This document shows positions 36,632-45,458 of a DNA stretch of 64,000 bases, one piece after another. The number at the start of each line of letters is the position of its first letter. The first letter of the stretch is position 1. The notes below the pieces were generated by a model. It did no database searches. It saw only the letters and a program-made list of their open reading frames with translations, and had not been told where the DNA came from. Origin of the DNA: Acinetobacter proteolyticus (GTDB taxonomy: Bacteria > Pseudomonadota > Gammaproteobacteria > Pseudomonadales > Moraxellaceae). The position numbers were made by a program, and so were the translations under genes. The stretch lies in NCBI RefSeq assembly GCF_000367945.1, contig NZ_KB849179.1:2343755-2407754 (forward strand). Direction: 5' to 3'.

Positions 36632-37837
36632 ATGGGAGTATTAGCCCATCCAACTCATCCTCGAGTAAGAAAACCAATTACTCCATGGAAAAGACCCAAT
36701 ATTGTGTCTTTAGACGATGATCTAGACATTTTTGAGGCTAATCATGGTAATGCCTCAAATGTCTTGGACAAGCATCACACCTTAACCTTAGCGGATAGCT
36801 TGTTCACACATGACCAAGAAAAGCGCTCTCCTCTAGTGCTACCTGAGGATAAGCATATGCTTCTACATTTTTTCTGTTATTGGATCACACAAAGAGTTAG
36901 CAGTCATGATGAGTGTTTTTTGTATACCAAACACGAATCTTCTTTATCATCACAACGATTCTTTGTTACGGATTCAATACTCCTTAGTCACTATAAGCAA
37001 ATTTTCATGTCTGAAGATATCAGTGAAGGTGACTACAAAAGCGAACATTACAATTGTGTTATGGAAGCTGTAAACAAGTTCTGGCCATACCAATTTGATC
37101 TAATCAATCTATGGAATGCACCATCTGCAAAGATTGCACTCCAAGACGAGAACGGATGTTTCAAACAAGTTACTGTTGCCGACATCCTTAATCAAATAAA
37201 TTTTGACGTATATAAAAATATTAATGGCCCTGTTTTCAAAGAAGCTATTCGTATACGGGTTAGGCGTGCCGCCAATCACTTTGAAAGTGCTAAAAAATAC
37301 CTTTCTGAATTAAGGCAGGATAACGGACGTTTAGTCGTTATCCGCTTGGATTTATGTCTTTCACCGGAACTCAAGAATATAGATGTTCCTGAGTTGAAGT
37401 CTTGCTTTGATCGCTTCACACAGAAAATGAGAAGAAGTAGATTATTGAAACTCAATGGTTATATCTGGAAGCTTGAATATGGTTTTGCAAAATCATTCCA
37501 CTATCATTTGATCATATTTTTATGTGGCAGAAAGCACAGTCATGACATCAAGCTTGCTCAAATGATCGGTGAAATGTGGGATAAAACGATTGGAGGTAAG
37601 AACTGTTACTTCAATTGCCACTCTACAAAGCATTTGAAGCACTACAAAGACATTGTAGTTGGTCGGTTAGAACGGAATGACCATACTAAATATGATCGTT
37701 TATTGAATGTAGTTGTGAGGTATTTCTGTAAAAAAGATCAGTTTATTGTGCATAAAAGTATTTTGAACAAAAAAACTTTTGATACAGGCCGTACACGTAG
37801 TACCCGTAAAAAACTTGGACGTCCAGTCAAAATTTAA
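36632..37837 (+). CDS. Inovirus-Gp2/YagK-YfjJ-family protein
   Basis: A 401-residue protein from the ATG at 36632, with AAGGAG 7 bases upstream; a TTG-type extension to 36515 is rejected. The C-terminal 200 residues match the YagK/YfjJ or Inovirus_Gp2 domain: RLDLCLSPELKN, GYIWKLEYGFAKSFHYHLIIFL and YFCKKDQ. The HYH motif on a beta-strand resembles the HUH site of rolling-circle replication initiators. It may replicate or process the excised island. It is followed 27 bp later by a related gene. Confidence 0.78.
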   Translation: MGVLAHPTHPRVRKPITPWKRPNIVSLDDDLDIFEANHGNASNVLDKHHTLTLADSLFTHDQEKRSPLVLPEDKHMLLHFFCYWITQRVSSHDECFLYTKHESSLSSQRFFVTDSILLSHYKQIFMSEDISEGDYKSEHYNCVMEAVNKFWPYQFDLINLWNAPSAKIALQDENGCFKQVTVADILNQINFDVYKNINGPVFKEAIRIRVRRAANHFESAKKYLSELRQDNGRLVVIRLDLCLSPELKNIDVPELKSCFDRFTQKMRRSRLLKLNGYIWKLEYGFAKSFHYHLIIFLCGRKHSHDIKLAQMIGEMWDKTIGGKNCYFNCHSTKHLKHYKDIVVGRLERNDHTKYDRLLNVVVRYFCKKDQFIVHKSILNKKTFDTGRTRSTRKKLGRPVKI

Positions 37838-37864
37838 ACTTCACGAATACTCTAGGAATACACA

Positions 37865-38854
37865 ATGAATCAAGCTATTACTCTTTTACCTAATAATTGG
37901 TCCAACATACCACAGTTGAAACTAAGCCCTTTTTATCACTCAGTTGATCAGACTGAAGTTGAAGTTTTAACCTCAGTGCAGAAAGCTCTCATCCGCATGG
38001 AACAAGATTCTTTTAAGACATTTACGGATAAGAAACAGACGAAACTAAGCCCAGAATGTATAGCATTTTTCAATTTACTACCTTCTATCGCTCAGCTACG
38101 CTTAAGTATCGATCAGTCATTGGAATTCAATCATTATATTCAAGTAATTTTTGAAGAAGTATCCAATCCTGTGCATGAACAATTTCTCTGTGGAAATTAC
38201 ATATTTTTAGGTCCTGAATATTTTCTGAACACTGTTACTCGCATTAAATTTGCCCTTACGTACAACAAATGTGCTCTAAGACTAGTTAAAAGAGTTACCC
38301 CAATCAGAGAACAAACCAACCAACAGAAAAAGTATTTCAGCCAATTATTGAACAAGAATCAAGAACTGGCCTGCTATCAGCTTGAGTTACCGCTTTGGAC
38401 CTACCCCACTTTACTCAGCACGGAGCCTGTAAGTTCTAATGAAAAAAATGCTATTAAGGCTCTAAAAGCATACCTAAGAAATATCCATGCAGCGCCTGTC
38501 TTCCATCAAAAGCTGTGTGATATACAGTGGCGTGTAATAAAAAGCATTCACGGAAAGATAACTGGACAAATTTTGGTTTATTTGGTTAAAACTGAAGAAG
38601 ACTATCAAACTTATTTAAAAACACTTTGGGTCGATATGGCCAAAGTTGAACTTTTAAATTCTAGCTTTTATCCCGAGCCAAGTATCACATCACTAAACTG
38701 TTATATGGGTAATGGCTTAGCTTTGAAAGAATGGAAGAAGAAACTCGATTTGCTGCACACTCACTTGGAGTTTTACAGCTATAAAGCAAATGGCATATGT
38801 TTTGACTGGAAGAGTTACACAGGCAACTTCTACCAATCAAAGCTGAAGGAATAG
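37865..38854 (+). CDS. Probable degenerate paralogue of the Gp2/YagK-type protein
   Basis: A 329-residue protein. By eye its second half aligns with the upstream Gp2-like protein: QKKYFSQLLNKNQELACYQLEL parallels AKKYLSELRQDNGRLVVIRLDL in spacing and pattern, and WRVIKSIHGKITGQILVYLV parallels WKLEYGFAKSFHYHLIIFLC. The HYH pair is replaced by ITGQ, so a catalytic role is unlikely. It may be an accessory or partner subunit. It ends 5 bp before the PrtN-like gene. Confidence 0.6.
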   Translation: MNQAITLLPNNWSNIPQLKLSPFYHSVDQTEVEVLTSVQKALIRMEQDSFKTFTDKKQTKLSPECIAFFNLLPSIAQLRLSIDQSLEFNHYIQVIFEEVSNPVHEQFLCGNYIFLGPEYFLNTVTRIKFALTYNKCALRLVKRVTPIREQTNQQKKYFSQLLNKNQELACYQLELPLWTYPTLLSTEPVSSNEKNAIKALKAYLRNIHAAPVFHQKLCDIQWRVIKSIHGKITGQILVYLVKTEEDYQTYLKTLWVDMAKVELLNSSFYPEPSITSLNCYMGNGLALKEWKKKLDLLHTHLEFYSYKANGICFDWKSYTGNFYQSKLKE

Positions 38855-38859
38855 TAAAT

Positions 38860-39135
38860 ATGGGAGCTGTAATTAAGTTAGAAACAGTTGACTACTTATT
38901 CATGAAATATCGCTCTATGACAGTTGATCTAATGACAGTTGTCTCAGACTACTATCCACATTTGAGTAAGGCAGAAGCCTTGAGAAAAGCAAATAACTGT
39001 GAATTTCCTTTCTCAGTGTTCAAAATAGATAAAAGCAAGCGTGCACCTTTTCTCGTGCACGTCAAAGATCTTGCTGATGTTTTAGATAAACAATATTCAG
39101 AAGCCTCAAAAGACTTTGCTACGTTTCATCAATGA
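38860..39135 (+). CDS. PrtN-like (pyocin activator family) small DNA-binding protein
   Basis: A 91-residue protein that matches the PrtN pattern: an N-terminal KLETVDYLFMKYRSMTVDL segment, a middle YYPHLSKAEALRKANNCEFPF segment and a C-terminal VHVKDLADVLDKQ segment. Family members in islands lie next to integrases and may act as excisionase or activator. Its 3' end overlaps the convergent integrase by 17 bp, which links their expression. Confidence 0.72.
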   Translation: MGAVIKLETVDYLFMKYRSMTVDLMTVVSDYYPHLSKAEALRKANNCEFPFSVFKIDKSKRAPFLVHVKDLADVLDKQYSEASKDFATFHQ

Positions 39136-40267
39136 GGCGTAGCACCTCTTCCAACTGCATTACATTTCTTCTTGCCTTTACGGAAACATAACGCTGCAAA
39201 CTACTCCAAGAATCATGCAAACTTACTTTTTGAATTTCAGGAATCGTAAAGCTTTGTTCTGCAAGTCTAGTACATCCTTCATGTCTTAAATCATGAAAGC
39301 GCAGATCTTCAATCCCTAGCATTTTGCAAGCCTCTCTAAACTCTTTACCCAAACTCTTGGCATTCAGAGGTAAAAGTAAATTTTCATTGTGACCTAATTG
39401 AAGCATTCTGCTACGAACCTCATGATCCATTAAACGGTCAATCATCGTTCTGCAGGGTTCTAAGACATCAAATGTCTTGTGGTTTCCTTTTGAGCCATTA
39501 GGATTTTTCAAATCATGAACTTTCCAAGATGAATGATGCTGATCATAATCATCTAAACTTAAACGGGTTAATTCTGCTTCACGTCTACAAGAAAAGATGG
39601 CAAACCAGATAACTAAATGCATCGGGTACTTCGTCCCATACCTATTAATTTTCCAGCGCTCGACAAAATACCTTGTTAAAGCTATTAATTCCGCATTGGT
39701 TGGCAACCTATCCCTCTTCTTACTAGAAGAGATTTGGCGGGTTTTTCTTAGCTGCGCGGTGGCTTTATCAAAACTATTTAAATCAATATCCATGTCCCAC
39801 ATCACAGCGGCATGAGCTAAGACACCACGAATATGAAGCAGCTCATGTTGCTGTGTACTTGTTGCAATTGGATCTAAATCCAAGTGAGGAATCCCAGCTT
39901 TTCTTAATGCGACATGATCAGCCAAATGTACTGATTTTATTTTTGTGATAATATTGCGCGCTATCGGAAATTTCTTAATTAAGAGTAGAGAATAGCGTTT
40001 CGTCCTTCCGTACTCGCTCCCAACTTCTTCCAAATATTTATCAATGGCATCTGCCAAGGTTAGGTCTATAAGCTGTTCTTTACCTAACAAAATATCTGGA
40101 TTTTCTTGAATCTCAACTTCTCTTTTCTTAAGCCAGTTTTCGGCCATTTTCTTCGAATGGAACGTTTTGCTCTCAGAATAGGTAGGATATCCCTTTCGAT
40201 TGATACGGATAGCAGCACGGTAAGTCACACTACCCTCTGCACCTTTTCTAGCTGTAACAGACCCCAT
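39119..40267 (-). CDS. int: dusA-targeting tyrosine integrase
   Basis: A 382-residue tyrosine recombinase. The catalytic set is visible: Arg229 in SCRREAELTRL, HDLRH (325–329) with the second Arg328, His351 in SLHDSW and nucleophile Tyr360 in LQRYV. The N-terminal MGSVTARKGAEGSVTYRA resembles the arm-binding or AP2-like domain. Its start lies about 190 bp from attR in dusA, as expected for dusA-associated integrases. Confidence 0.92.
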   Translation of the reverse strand: MGSVTARKGAEGSVTYRAAIRINRKGYPTYSESKTFHSKKMAENWLKKREVEIQENPDILLGKEQLIDLTLADAIDKYLEEVGSEYGRTKRYSLLLIKKFPIARNIITKIKSVHLADHVALRKAGIPHLDLDPIATSTQQHELLHIRGVLAHAAVMWDMDIDLNSFDKATAQLRKTRQISSSKKRDRLPTNAELIALTRYFVERWKINRYGTKYPMHLVIWFAIFSCRREAELTRLSLDDYDQHHSSWKVHDLKNPNGSKGNHKTFDVLEPCRTMIDRLMDHEVRSRMLQLGHNENLLLPLNAKSLGKEFREACKMLGIEDLRFHDLRHEGCTRLAEQSFTIPEIQKVSLHDSWSSLQRYVSVKARRNVMQLEEVLRLIDET

Positions 40268-40269
40268 AA

Positions 40270-40318
40270 TTTACACCATGAACTATTTTTTCCATTATGG
40301 TGTAAAATTTGGTGTAAA
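40270..40318. promoter_or_regulatory. Repeated GGTGTAAA motif at right end (arm sites or int operator)
   Basis: TTTACACCAT (40270–40279) and ATGGTGTAAA (40297–40306) form a perfect 10-bp inverted repeat, and another GGTGTAAA follows at 40311–40318 as a direct repeat 12 bp on. The cluster covers the int start. Related copies lie at the left end (14139–14157). Confidence 0.5.
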
Positions 40319-40400
40319 TGCAAACAGCAAAACCTACATTCACTGGTGTTACCATGCGTTCGCGCAGATTCAAATACTATATTTAAGGGTATGATTTTAA

Positions 40401-41417
40401 ATGACTATTAACAAAAACCTTGAAACCATTAGTAATCCAAGAATCAGTGTGGCACCGATGATGGATTGGACAACAAAAGACTATCGTTTCTTTGCACGTC
40501 TTTTTAATCCGAATGTGGTGCTCTATACCGAAATGGTGACCACGGGTGCAATTATTTATGGCGGTGCCAATCGTCATCTCGACTTCAATCAACAAGAACA
40601 GCCCATTGTGCTGCAACTCGGTGGTTCTAATCCACAAGAGTTGGCCACCTGTACCAAAATGGCTGAAGACTGGGGTTATAACGAAGTCAATTTAAACGTA
40701 GGCTGCCCAAGTGATCGTGTACAAAATAATAAAATTGGTGCATGCCTAATGGCTGAGCCCAACCTCGTTGCCGAATGTATTCACAGTATGCAAAAAGCTG
40801 TTTCAATTCCGGTGACGGTGAAACATCGTATCGGGATTGATGACATGCAGTCTTATGAAGAGATGTTGCATTTTGTTGATACTGTGGCGGCAACAGGCTG
40901 TACCCATTTTATCGTGCATGCGCGTATTGCCATCTTGCAGGGCTTATCTCCCAAAGAGAACCGTGAAGTCCCACCCTTACGTTATGACGATGTTTATCGC
41001 CTTAAACAAGAACGCCCGCACCTCACCATTGAGATTAATGGCGGTATTAAAACCTTTGAAGAAACACAGCAACATTTACAGCATGTTGATGGGGTCATGA
41101 TTGGTCGTGAGGCTTATCACAATCCGTATCTATTGGCAGAGATGGGCCAACTCTGGAATTTGGAAGCACCTGATCGTTTTGAGATCATGCAGCAAATGAT
41201 GCCTTATATTCATCAACGTGTGGCCGAAGGTGCACCGCTTTCAATCATTACCCGTCATATTTTGGGCTTATTTCAAAACCTACCAGGTGCCCGTAAATGG
41301 CGTCAGGCACTGAGTGGTGGGAATGCCAAAACCATCGCCGATATTGAGAATGCTATTCAAAATATTCAGGCTGCAATGCAACGTACCGAAGATTATATAA
41401 AAGAACATCAGAACTAA
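40401..41417 (+). CDS. dusA: tRNA-dihydrouridine synthase A with island-supplied N-terminus
   Basis: A 338-residue DusA. The flavin TIM-barrel opening RISVAPMMDWTTKDYRFFARL, NVGCPSDRVQ and the catalytic Cys115 in NNKIGACLM are present, as are VKHRIG and HARIAILQGLSPKENR. It reduces U20/U20a in tRNA using FMN and NADPH. The first 11 residues (MTINKNLETIS) come from the island; the original N-terminus is stranded at 14023. The gene is therefore rebuilt as a full-length frame and should be functional. Confidence 0.93.
   Translation: MTINKNLETISNPRISVAPMMDWTTKDYRFFARLFNPNVVLYTEMVTTGAIIYGGANRHLDFNQQEQPIVLQLGGSNPQELATCTKMAEDWGYNEVNLNVGCPSDRVQNNKIGACLMAEPNLVAECIHSMQKAVSIPVTVKHRIGIDDMQSYEEMLHFVDTVAATGCTHFIVHARIAILQGLSPKENREVPPLRYDDVYRLKQERPHLTIEINGGIKTFEETQQHLQHVDGVMIGREAYHNPYLLAEMGQLWNLEAPDRFEIMQQMMPYIHQRVAEGAPLSIITRHILGLFQNLPGARKWRQALSGGNAKTIADIENAIQNIQAAMQRTEDYIKEHQN
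40455..40473 (+). repeat. attR core in dusA
   Basis: CCGATGATGGATTGGACAA, identical to 14065–14083 and within the dusA frame (PMMDWT). The downstream base context (CAACAAAAGAC) continues true dusA, so the left copy borders the displaced start. Confidence 0.88.
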
Positions 41418-41448
41418 TCTGATCTGCTAAACATCACTTTTCTGCATA

Positions 41449-41475
41449 GGAACATAGCGTAATCCCCTATGTTCC
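41449..41475. terminator. 9-bp hairpin after dusA
   Basis: GGAACATAG / CTATGTTCC with a 9-base loop, 32 bp past the dusA stop. There is no clear U-run, so termination is uncertain. The rest of the 269-bp gap to the next gene holds nothing else that I recognise. Confidence 0.4.
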
Positions 41476-41686
41476 ACCATCGCTGTGCGATCAATTCAAA
41501 GGTCTCATCAATCCCTTGAGCTTAATCACTAAAACTCATGGTTATGCTCAAGTGTAATTTCGCAATTGCATCTTCCAGAAGCAACCAAAATTGATGTCCC
41601 TTGAGGGCAGGTTCTTTCGATCTACAAAATGTAAATATGTGCAGTGTCGATATGCAGACACCCTTTCAATATAAAAACAACCAAAG

Positions 41687-42166
41687 TTAAGCTTTTTTAG
41701 CTAACTGAAACTCTTCATAAGAATCAAAAGGCAGCTGTGTTTTTGTATCAATGATTTCAGTCAGTTCATCACCTAACATAATCATATTGCGGGTGGGAAC
41801 ACCTTGTAGCTGAATCTTTAATTGATCATTATCCAGAAACTTAAATTGTCCTGCATAAATTTTAGCTGGGCTATTATCATTATTATTGCGTTGTTCCAAG
41901 ACAAAGGTTTGATCTACCTTGATTTTAAGATCAATTCCTGTACCCAAACAGCCATCACAACTGGTTACGCAAGTCGCACATGGAACCACACCAGAATAAT
42001 GCCCGACCCATGCCTTAAGCTCAGGATGATTGACGAAATATTGCTTATTTGAGTGTACATCTGGCGTTTGTGCTTGCGTATTGCTTTGATTTTTTGCCTC
42101 ATTCGACTGTGAACATCCCAAACTGATACTGGCAAAAACAAAGGAAGTCAGTAATGTCCTTTTCAT
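41687..42166 (-). CDS. NlpE-like copper-response lipoprotein
   Basis: A 159-residue lipoprotein with lipobox LGCS. The mature part carries AWVGHYSGVVPCATCVTSCDGCLGTGIDLKIK, shown here as the NlpE N-terminal pattern with CxxC but extended by two more Cys. NlpE-type proteins sense envelope or surface stress and copper at the outer membrane. The extra Cys cluster is unlike E. coli NlpE and may bind metal. Confidence 0.7.
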   Translation of the reverse strand: MKRTLLTSFVFASISLGCSQSNEAKNQSNTQAQTPDVHSNKQYFVNHPELKAWVGHYSGVVPCATCVTSCDGCLGTGIDLKIKVDQTFVLEQRNNNDNSPAKIYAGQFKFLDNDQLKIQLQGVPTRNMIMLGDELTEIIDTKTQLPFDSYEEFQLAKKA

Positions 42167-42836
42167 ATACGATTTCCCTCAAACTCAATATTTAACATTC
42201 AGCGCAGCTTCAACACAACACAGCGCATCACTATACGTTCAGGGATGATGTCATAGCAAGTGCGGCAATACGGATGTCAGCCAAAGGAATATTTTTAGAT
42301 TTTATGCAAAAAGCAGTCTTAGGAAATGGCTCTGATTTTATTCAAAATAAGAAGATTTATACTGAAGTATTCACCATTAAGCATCGCAATATTGAACTGA
42401 ATATTTTAAACACTCAGCTATTCAAAACAAAATCTTTGATATATCACTGAATTCATTGCCCTATGTTGATGAAGATTAGAAGATTGCGCAGGACAAATCA
42501 CTTCAAACAATTTACCACATATCATGATGTAAAACATTAGTTTACATAAAAAACCAAGCATCAAAGCAAATCAAATACCCACACCAATATGCCTATTTTT
42601 TAACCAAAAATGAAATATAATCTTACAAATCATTTTATCTAAACTAATCAACCAACAACTTACTGATAATGAAAAAGATTCTTAAATAGCAATTTCGCTA
42701 AGTGATCTTTATATCCGCTCAAATGTTATATTATTACGTTACATTTTAGTTTTTTTAAGATTTATCGCTTACTATGGGCGCCGTAATAAATTCTGGCACA
42801 CGTTCAGTTGTTTTGAAAATGCGGTAGAGATGCACA
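42167..42836. other. 670-bp intergenic region
   Basis: No gene is certain. A 58-codon ATG frame at 42274–42450 (plus; MSAKGIFLDFMQKAV start) has no recognised similarity and no clear ribosome binding site. The rest is AT-rich, with the promoter of the CHAP gene presumably near 42700–42800. Confidence 0.45.
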
Positions 42837-43316
42837 ATGATTTATGATGTACCTTCAGTCGATCACAGTATGATTCACCCACCCTCGCAACAGGTGGTTA
42901 TTCCTTATCGAGAAATGCCGAAGCCTGCATCAGTACCAGCAATTGATGTTGATAAATTCTCTCAGAAATTGGCAAAAAGAGCGTCTTATCGTAGTTCATC
43001 ACAATGCGCTAAATTTGTCAGAATCGCCCTACAGTCAGCAGGTGCGAATATTGTTCAGCATCCAGTGGCTGCGTCAGACTGGGGTCGTACTCTACAACAG
43101 ATTGGTTATCAGCAAATTACACCTGAATTTAACAACCCACAGCCTGGTGATATTTACATTATCCACCGCACTAAAAAGCATCGCTATGGGCACATTGCTG
43201 GCTTTACAGGTTCACAATGGGTTTCTGATTTTAAGCAAAGCAGTTATGACGTATATAAAGACCCAAATGTGACGTATACCTATTACCGCTTAGCGCCGCA
43301 ATATCCACAGGCTTAA
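42837..43316 (+). CDS. CHAP-domain peptidase/amidase-like protein
   Basis: A 159-residue protein. Residues of about 50–155 look like a CHAP/NlpC-P60 fold: the putative catalytic Cys in YRSSSQCAKFVRIAL, the NPQPGDIYIIH box and the putative His in YGHIAGFTGSQWVSD. There is no signal peptide and the N-terminus is Pro-rich. Such proteins cut peptidoglycan peptides, and lack of a signal is also seen in T6SS effectors, but no immunity gene adjoins. It may act on the cell's own wall by an unknown route. Confidence 0.68.
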   Translation: MIYDVPSVDHSMIHPPSQQVVIPYREMPKPASVPAIDVDKFSQKLAKRASYRSSSQCAKFVRIALQSAGANIVQHPVAASDWGRTLQQIGYQQITPEFNNPQPGDIYIIHRTKKHRYGHIAGFTGSQWVSDFKQSSYDVYKDPNVTYTYYRLAPQYPQA

Positions 43317-43329
43317 TTTATTGGGGCAA

Positions 43330-44103
43330 TTATTTCAGCCCTGATTTTTTATCCAGCTTTTTTAGGACTTCTGCAACGGCGACCATGGCAAAACTAGAAG
43401 TCACCACCACCGCCGAACCATATCCTCCGCAGCGCAGACCCGCACTTGGACAAACATCCGCACTGGAAAATGGGTTATCAATCGAATACACGCAAGTGAT
43501 GCCAAATTTCTCTTTTGGCTTTTTGCAAATCCCCATAGAACGCAGTTGGGTACGTAACTTTGCCAACATGGGATCTTGTTCGGTCTTGGACAAATCTGCG
43601 ACACGAATTTTCAGTGGGTCAAGTTTGCCACCCGCACCACCTGAAACAATCAGCGGGATTTTGTTAAAACGACAATGCAACATCAAGGCAAGTTTAGCTT
43701 TGACATCATCGATACAATCCAGAACAATGCTTGGTACTGGATTTAAAATTTCTTTGACATTATCAGGCGTCAGATAGTCATCAATCACATTCACTTTCAT
43801 GCGTGGATTGATCTGGCGACAACGTTCCGCCATCACTTCGATTTTTTCTTGACCGAGTGTCGAACTCATCGCAGGCAATTGACGGTTAATATTCGATGCA
43901 GCCACCACATCCATATCGACTAAGGTCAGCTCACCAATCCCGGTACGTGCCAGTGCTTCAACCGCCCAACTCCCAACCCCACCAATCCCAATCACCATGA
44001 CATGACTATGTTCATAATGCGAAAAGGCATTTTCTCCATAAATTTTGGCAACACCAGCAAAACGGCGCTCATATTCATCATTTACAGGAACATCGGTCAT
44101 CAC
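43330..44103 (-). CDS. tcdA: tRNA threonylcarbamoyladenosine dehydratase
   Basis: A 257-residue E1-like ThiF-fold enzyme. The ATP motif is VIGIGGVGSWAVEALARTG, then LVDMDVVAASNINRQ, with ALMLHCRFNKIPLIVSGGAGGK and the Cys-rich SSADVCPSAGLRCGGYGS tail. TcdA (CsdL) cyclises t6A37 to ct6A in tRNA. It is convergent with the CHAP gene. Confidence 0.9.
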   Translation of the reverse strand: MMTDVPVNDEYERRFAGVAKIYGENAFSHYEHSHVMVIGIGGVGSWAVEALARTGIGELTLVDMDVVAASNINRQLPAMSSTLGQEKIEVMAERCRQINPRMKVNVIDDYLTPDNVKEILNPVPSIVLDCIDDVKAKLALMLHCRFNKIPLIVSGGAGGKLDPLKIRVADLSKTEQDPMLAKLRTQLRSMGICKKPKEKFGITCVYSIDNPFSSADVCPSAGLRCGGYGSAVVVTSSFAMVAVAEVLKKLDKKSGLK

Positions 44104-44161
44104 AGTCGAGGTCTATCTTTTCATTCAAAGCACTATTTTAACGTGTTTAACTGGTTTTAGG

Positions 44162-45349
44162 TTAGCCCAGTGAAACTTTACTTGATGGCTGATCTCGGCG
44201 GATTAAAATCACCAACAAGATAAAAACGATTAGGCTCATGCATAAAGCCAACAAGTTTGCATTGATCCATCCAAGGCTACTCAAAATCGGTGCAGGTAAA
44301 AATGCCCCTAAGGTCGCAAATAAGGCAATTCCTGTTTCATTAATGCCTTGGACACGATGTTTTTGCTGCTCGTTAAGACCAGCTAGTAACGTTGATGCGC
44401 CTGAATAAGCAAAATTCCAGCCCACGCCCAGAACGATCAAGGCAGCATTAATATAGATTCCAACTTGGCCAAACATTGGGATCAGGGACGATAGCATCAG
44501 CAAAGCAAAGCCCAGATAAATCGTGGTGTATGTGCCCCATTTTTGAATCAGTTTAGAGACAAAGAAGGATGGAATAAACATCGCCAATACATGTAGCTGA
44601 ATCGAGATCGAAGCATAATGAAATGAGTGATGTTCCTTGAGATGCAAGGAGGACATAATCATCATGACATTCATAATATAGTAGGCAAATGCACCGCTGA
44701 TCACCGCAGCGATAATCAAAGTGCTCGGCAATTTGGCACGCTGAATTGGTTCAATCAGCACTTGCTGTATCTGCTGGCGTTGGAATTTTTTGTTCCATAG
44801 ATACAAGATCGGAGAGAGCAACAAGGCCAAGACACTAAAGATGAAATAGATCGCAGTGAAATCGGGGAAACCTGCTACCTGTTGAAATTGAATTGCCAAC
44901 ATCGGTGCAATCACCGCAGCGATCACACCACCCGAAATCACCATCGCGGTAGCTTTCGAAATTAAATCTGTTGCCAGCCGATCAGAGGCAGCAAAGCGAT
45001 AAAAATTAGCGGTAGAAATAAATAAACCCAGTGAAAAATGGCTCAGGCACAATAAGTAAAATTGTTGCTGCTGTAGGGCTAAATAACCGAGAACACCAGC
45101 AAAGAAAAGACAGACACAACCAAATTGAAATACCAAATGCCGCCCGAGCTTTTTCATCAAAAATGAAAAAATAAAGGTGGTCAGTAACATCGCTAAAAAC
45201 TGTAAACCATAAGGGACTGTAGCCAGTGCCTGAGTAGGCGCTAATTTCAAGCCAACGATTGCAGATACCGTCACCGACAACACTGCGGCAATGAGGTTAA
45301 AGGCCTGTGCAACCAAAAGATAATAAACATAGCGAGGTAACTGATTCAA
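44162..45349 (-). CDS. MFS transporter
   Basis: A 395-residue, 12-TM major facilitator. The cytoplasmic loop FLMKKLGRHLVFQFG fits the family A motif region. Substrate unknown; homologues are annotated as general MFS efflux or nitrate/nitrite-like carriers. It is flanked by tcdA and acnA, and a terminator lies between it and acnA. Confidence 0.78.
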   Translation of the reverse strand: MNQLPRYVYYLLVAQAFNLIAAVLSVTVSAIVGLKLAPTQALATVPYGLQFLAMLLTTFIFSFLMKKLGRHLVFQFGCVCLFFAGVLGYLALQQQQFYLLCLSHFSLGLFISTANFYRFAASDRLATDLISKATAMVISGGVIAAVIAPMLAIQFQQVAGFPDFTAIYFIFSVLALLLSPILYLWNKKFQRQQIQQVLIEPIQRAKLPSTLIIAAVISGAFAYYIMNVMMIMSSLHLKEHHSFHYASISIQLHVLAMFIPSFFVSKLIQKWGTYTTIYLGFALLMLSSLIPMFGQVGIYINAALIVLGVGWNFAYSGASTLLAGLNEQQKHRVQGINETGIALFATLGAFLPAPILSSLGWINANLLALCMSLIVFILLVILIRRDQPSSKVSLG

Positions 45350-45412
45350 AGCCTTTATCCAATTTAATCGGGCCTGACTACCTTAACGCTGAATGCTTGA
45401 AATTCAAATAAA

Positions 45413-45439
45413 AAAGATGAAAGACCAGCTTTCATCTTT
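45413..45439 (-). terminator. Intrinsic terminator after acnA
   Basis: Perfect stem AAAGATGAAAG/CTTTCATCTTT with a 5-base loop; on the minus strand the tail is TTTTATT. It lies 20 bp past the acnA stop. Confidence 0.85.
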
Positions 45440-45458
45440 GATTTAAATGGGTGTTCCG

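Noticed and set aside
40106..40411. 101-codon plus-strand frame over the integrase start
   Set aside because: Mostly antisense to the integrase, which has all catalytic residues. It ends 10 bases into dusA.
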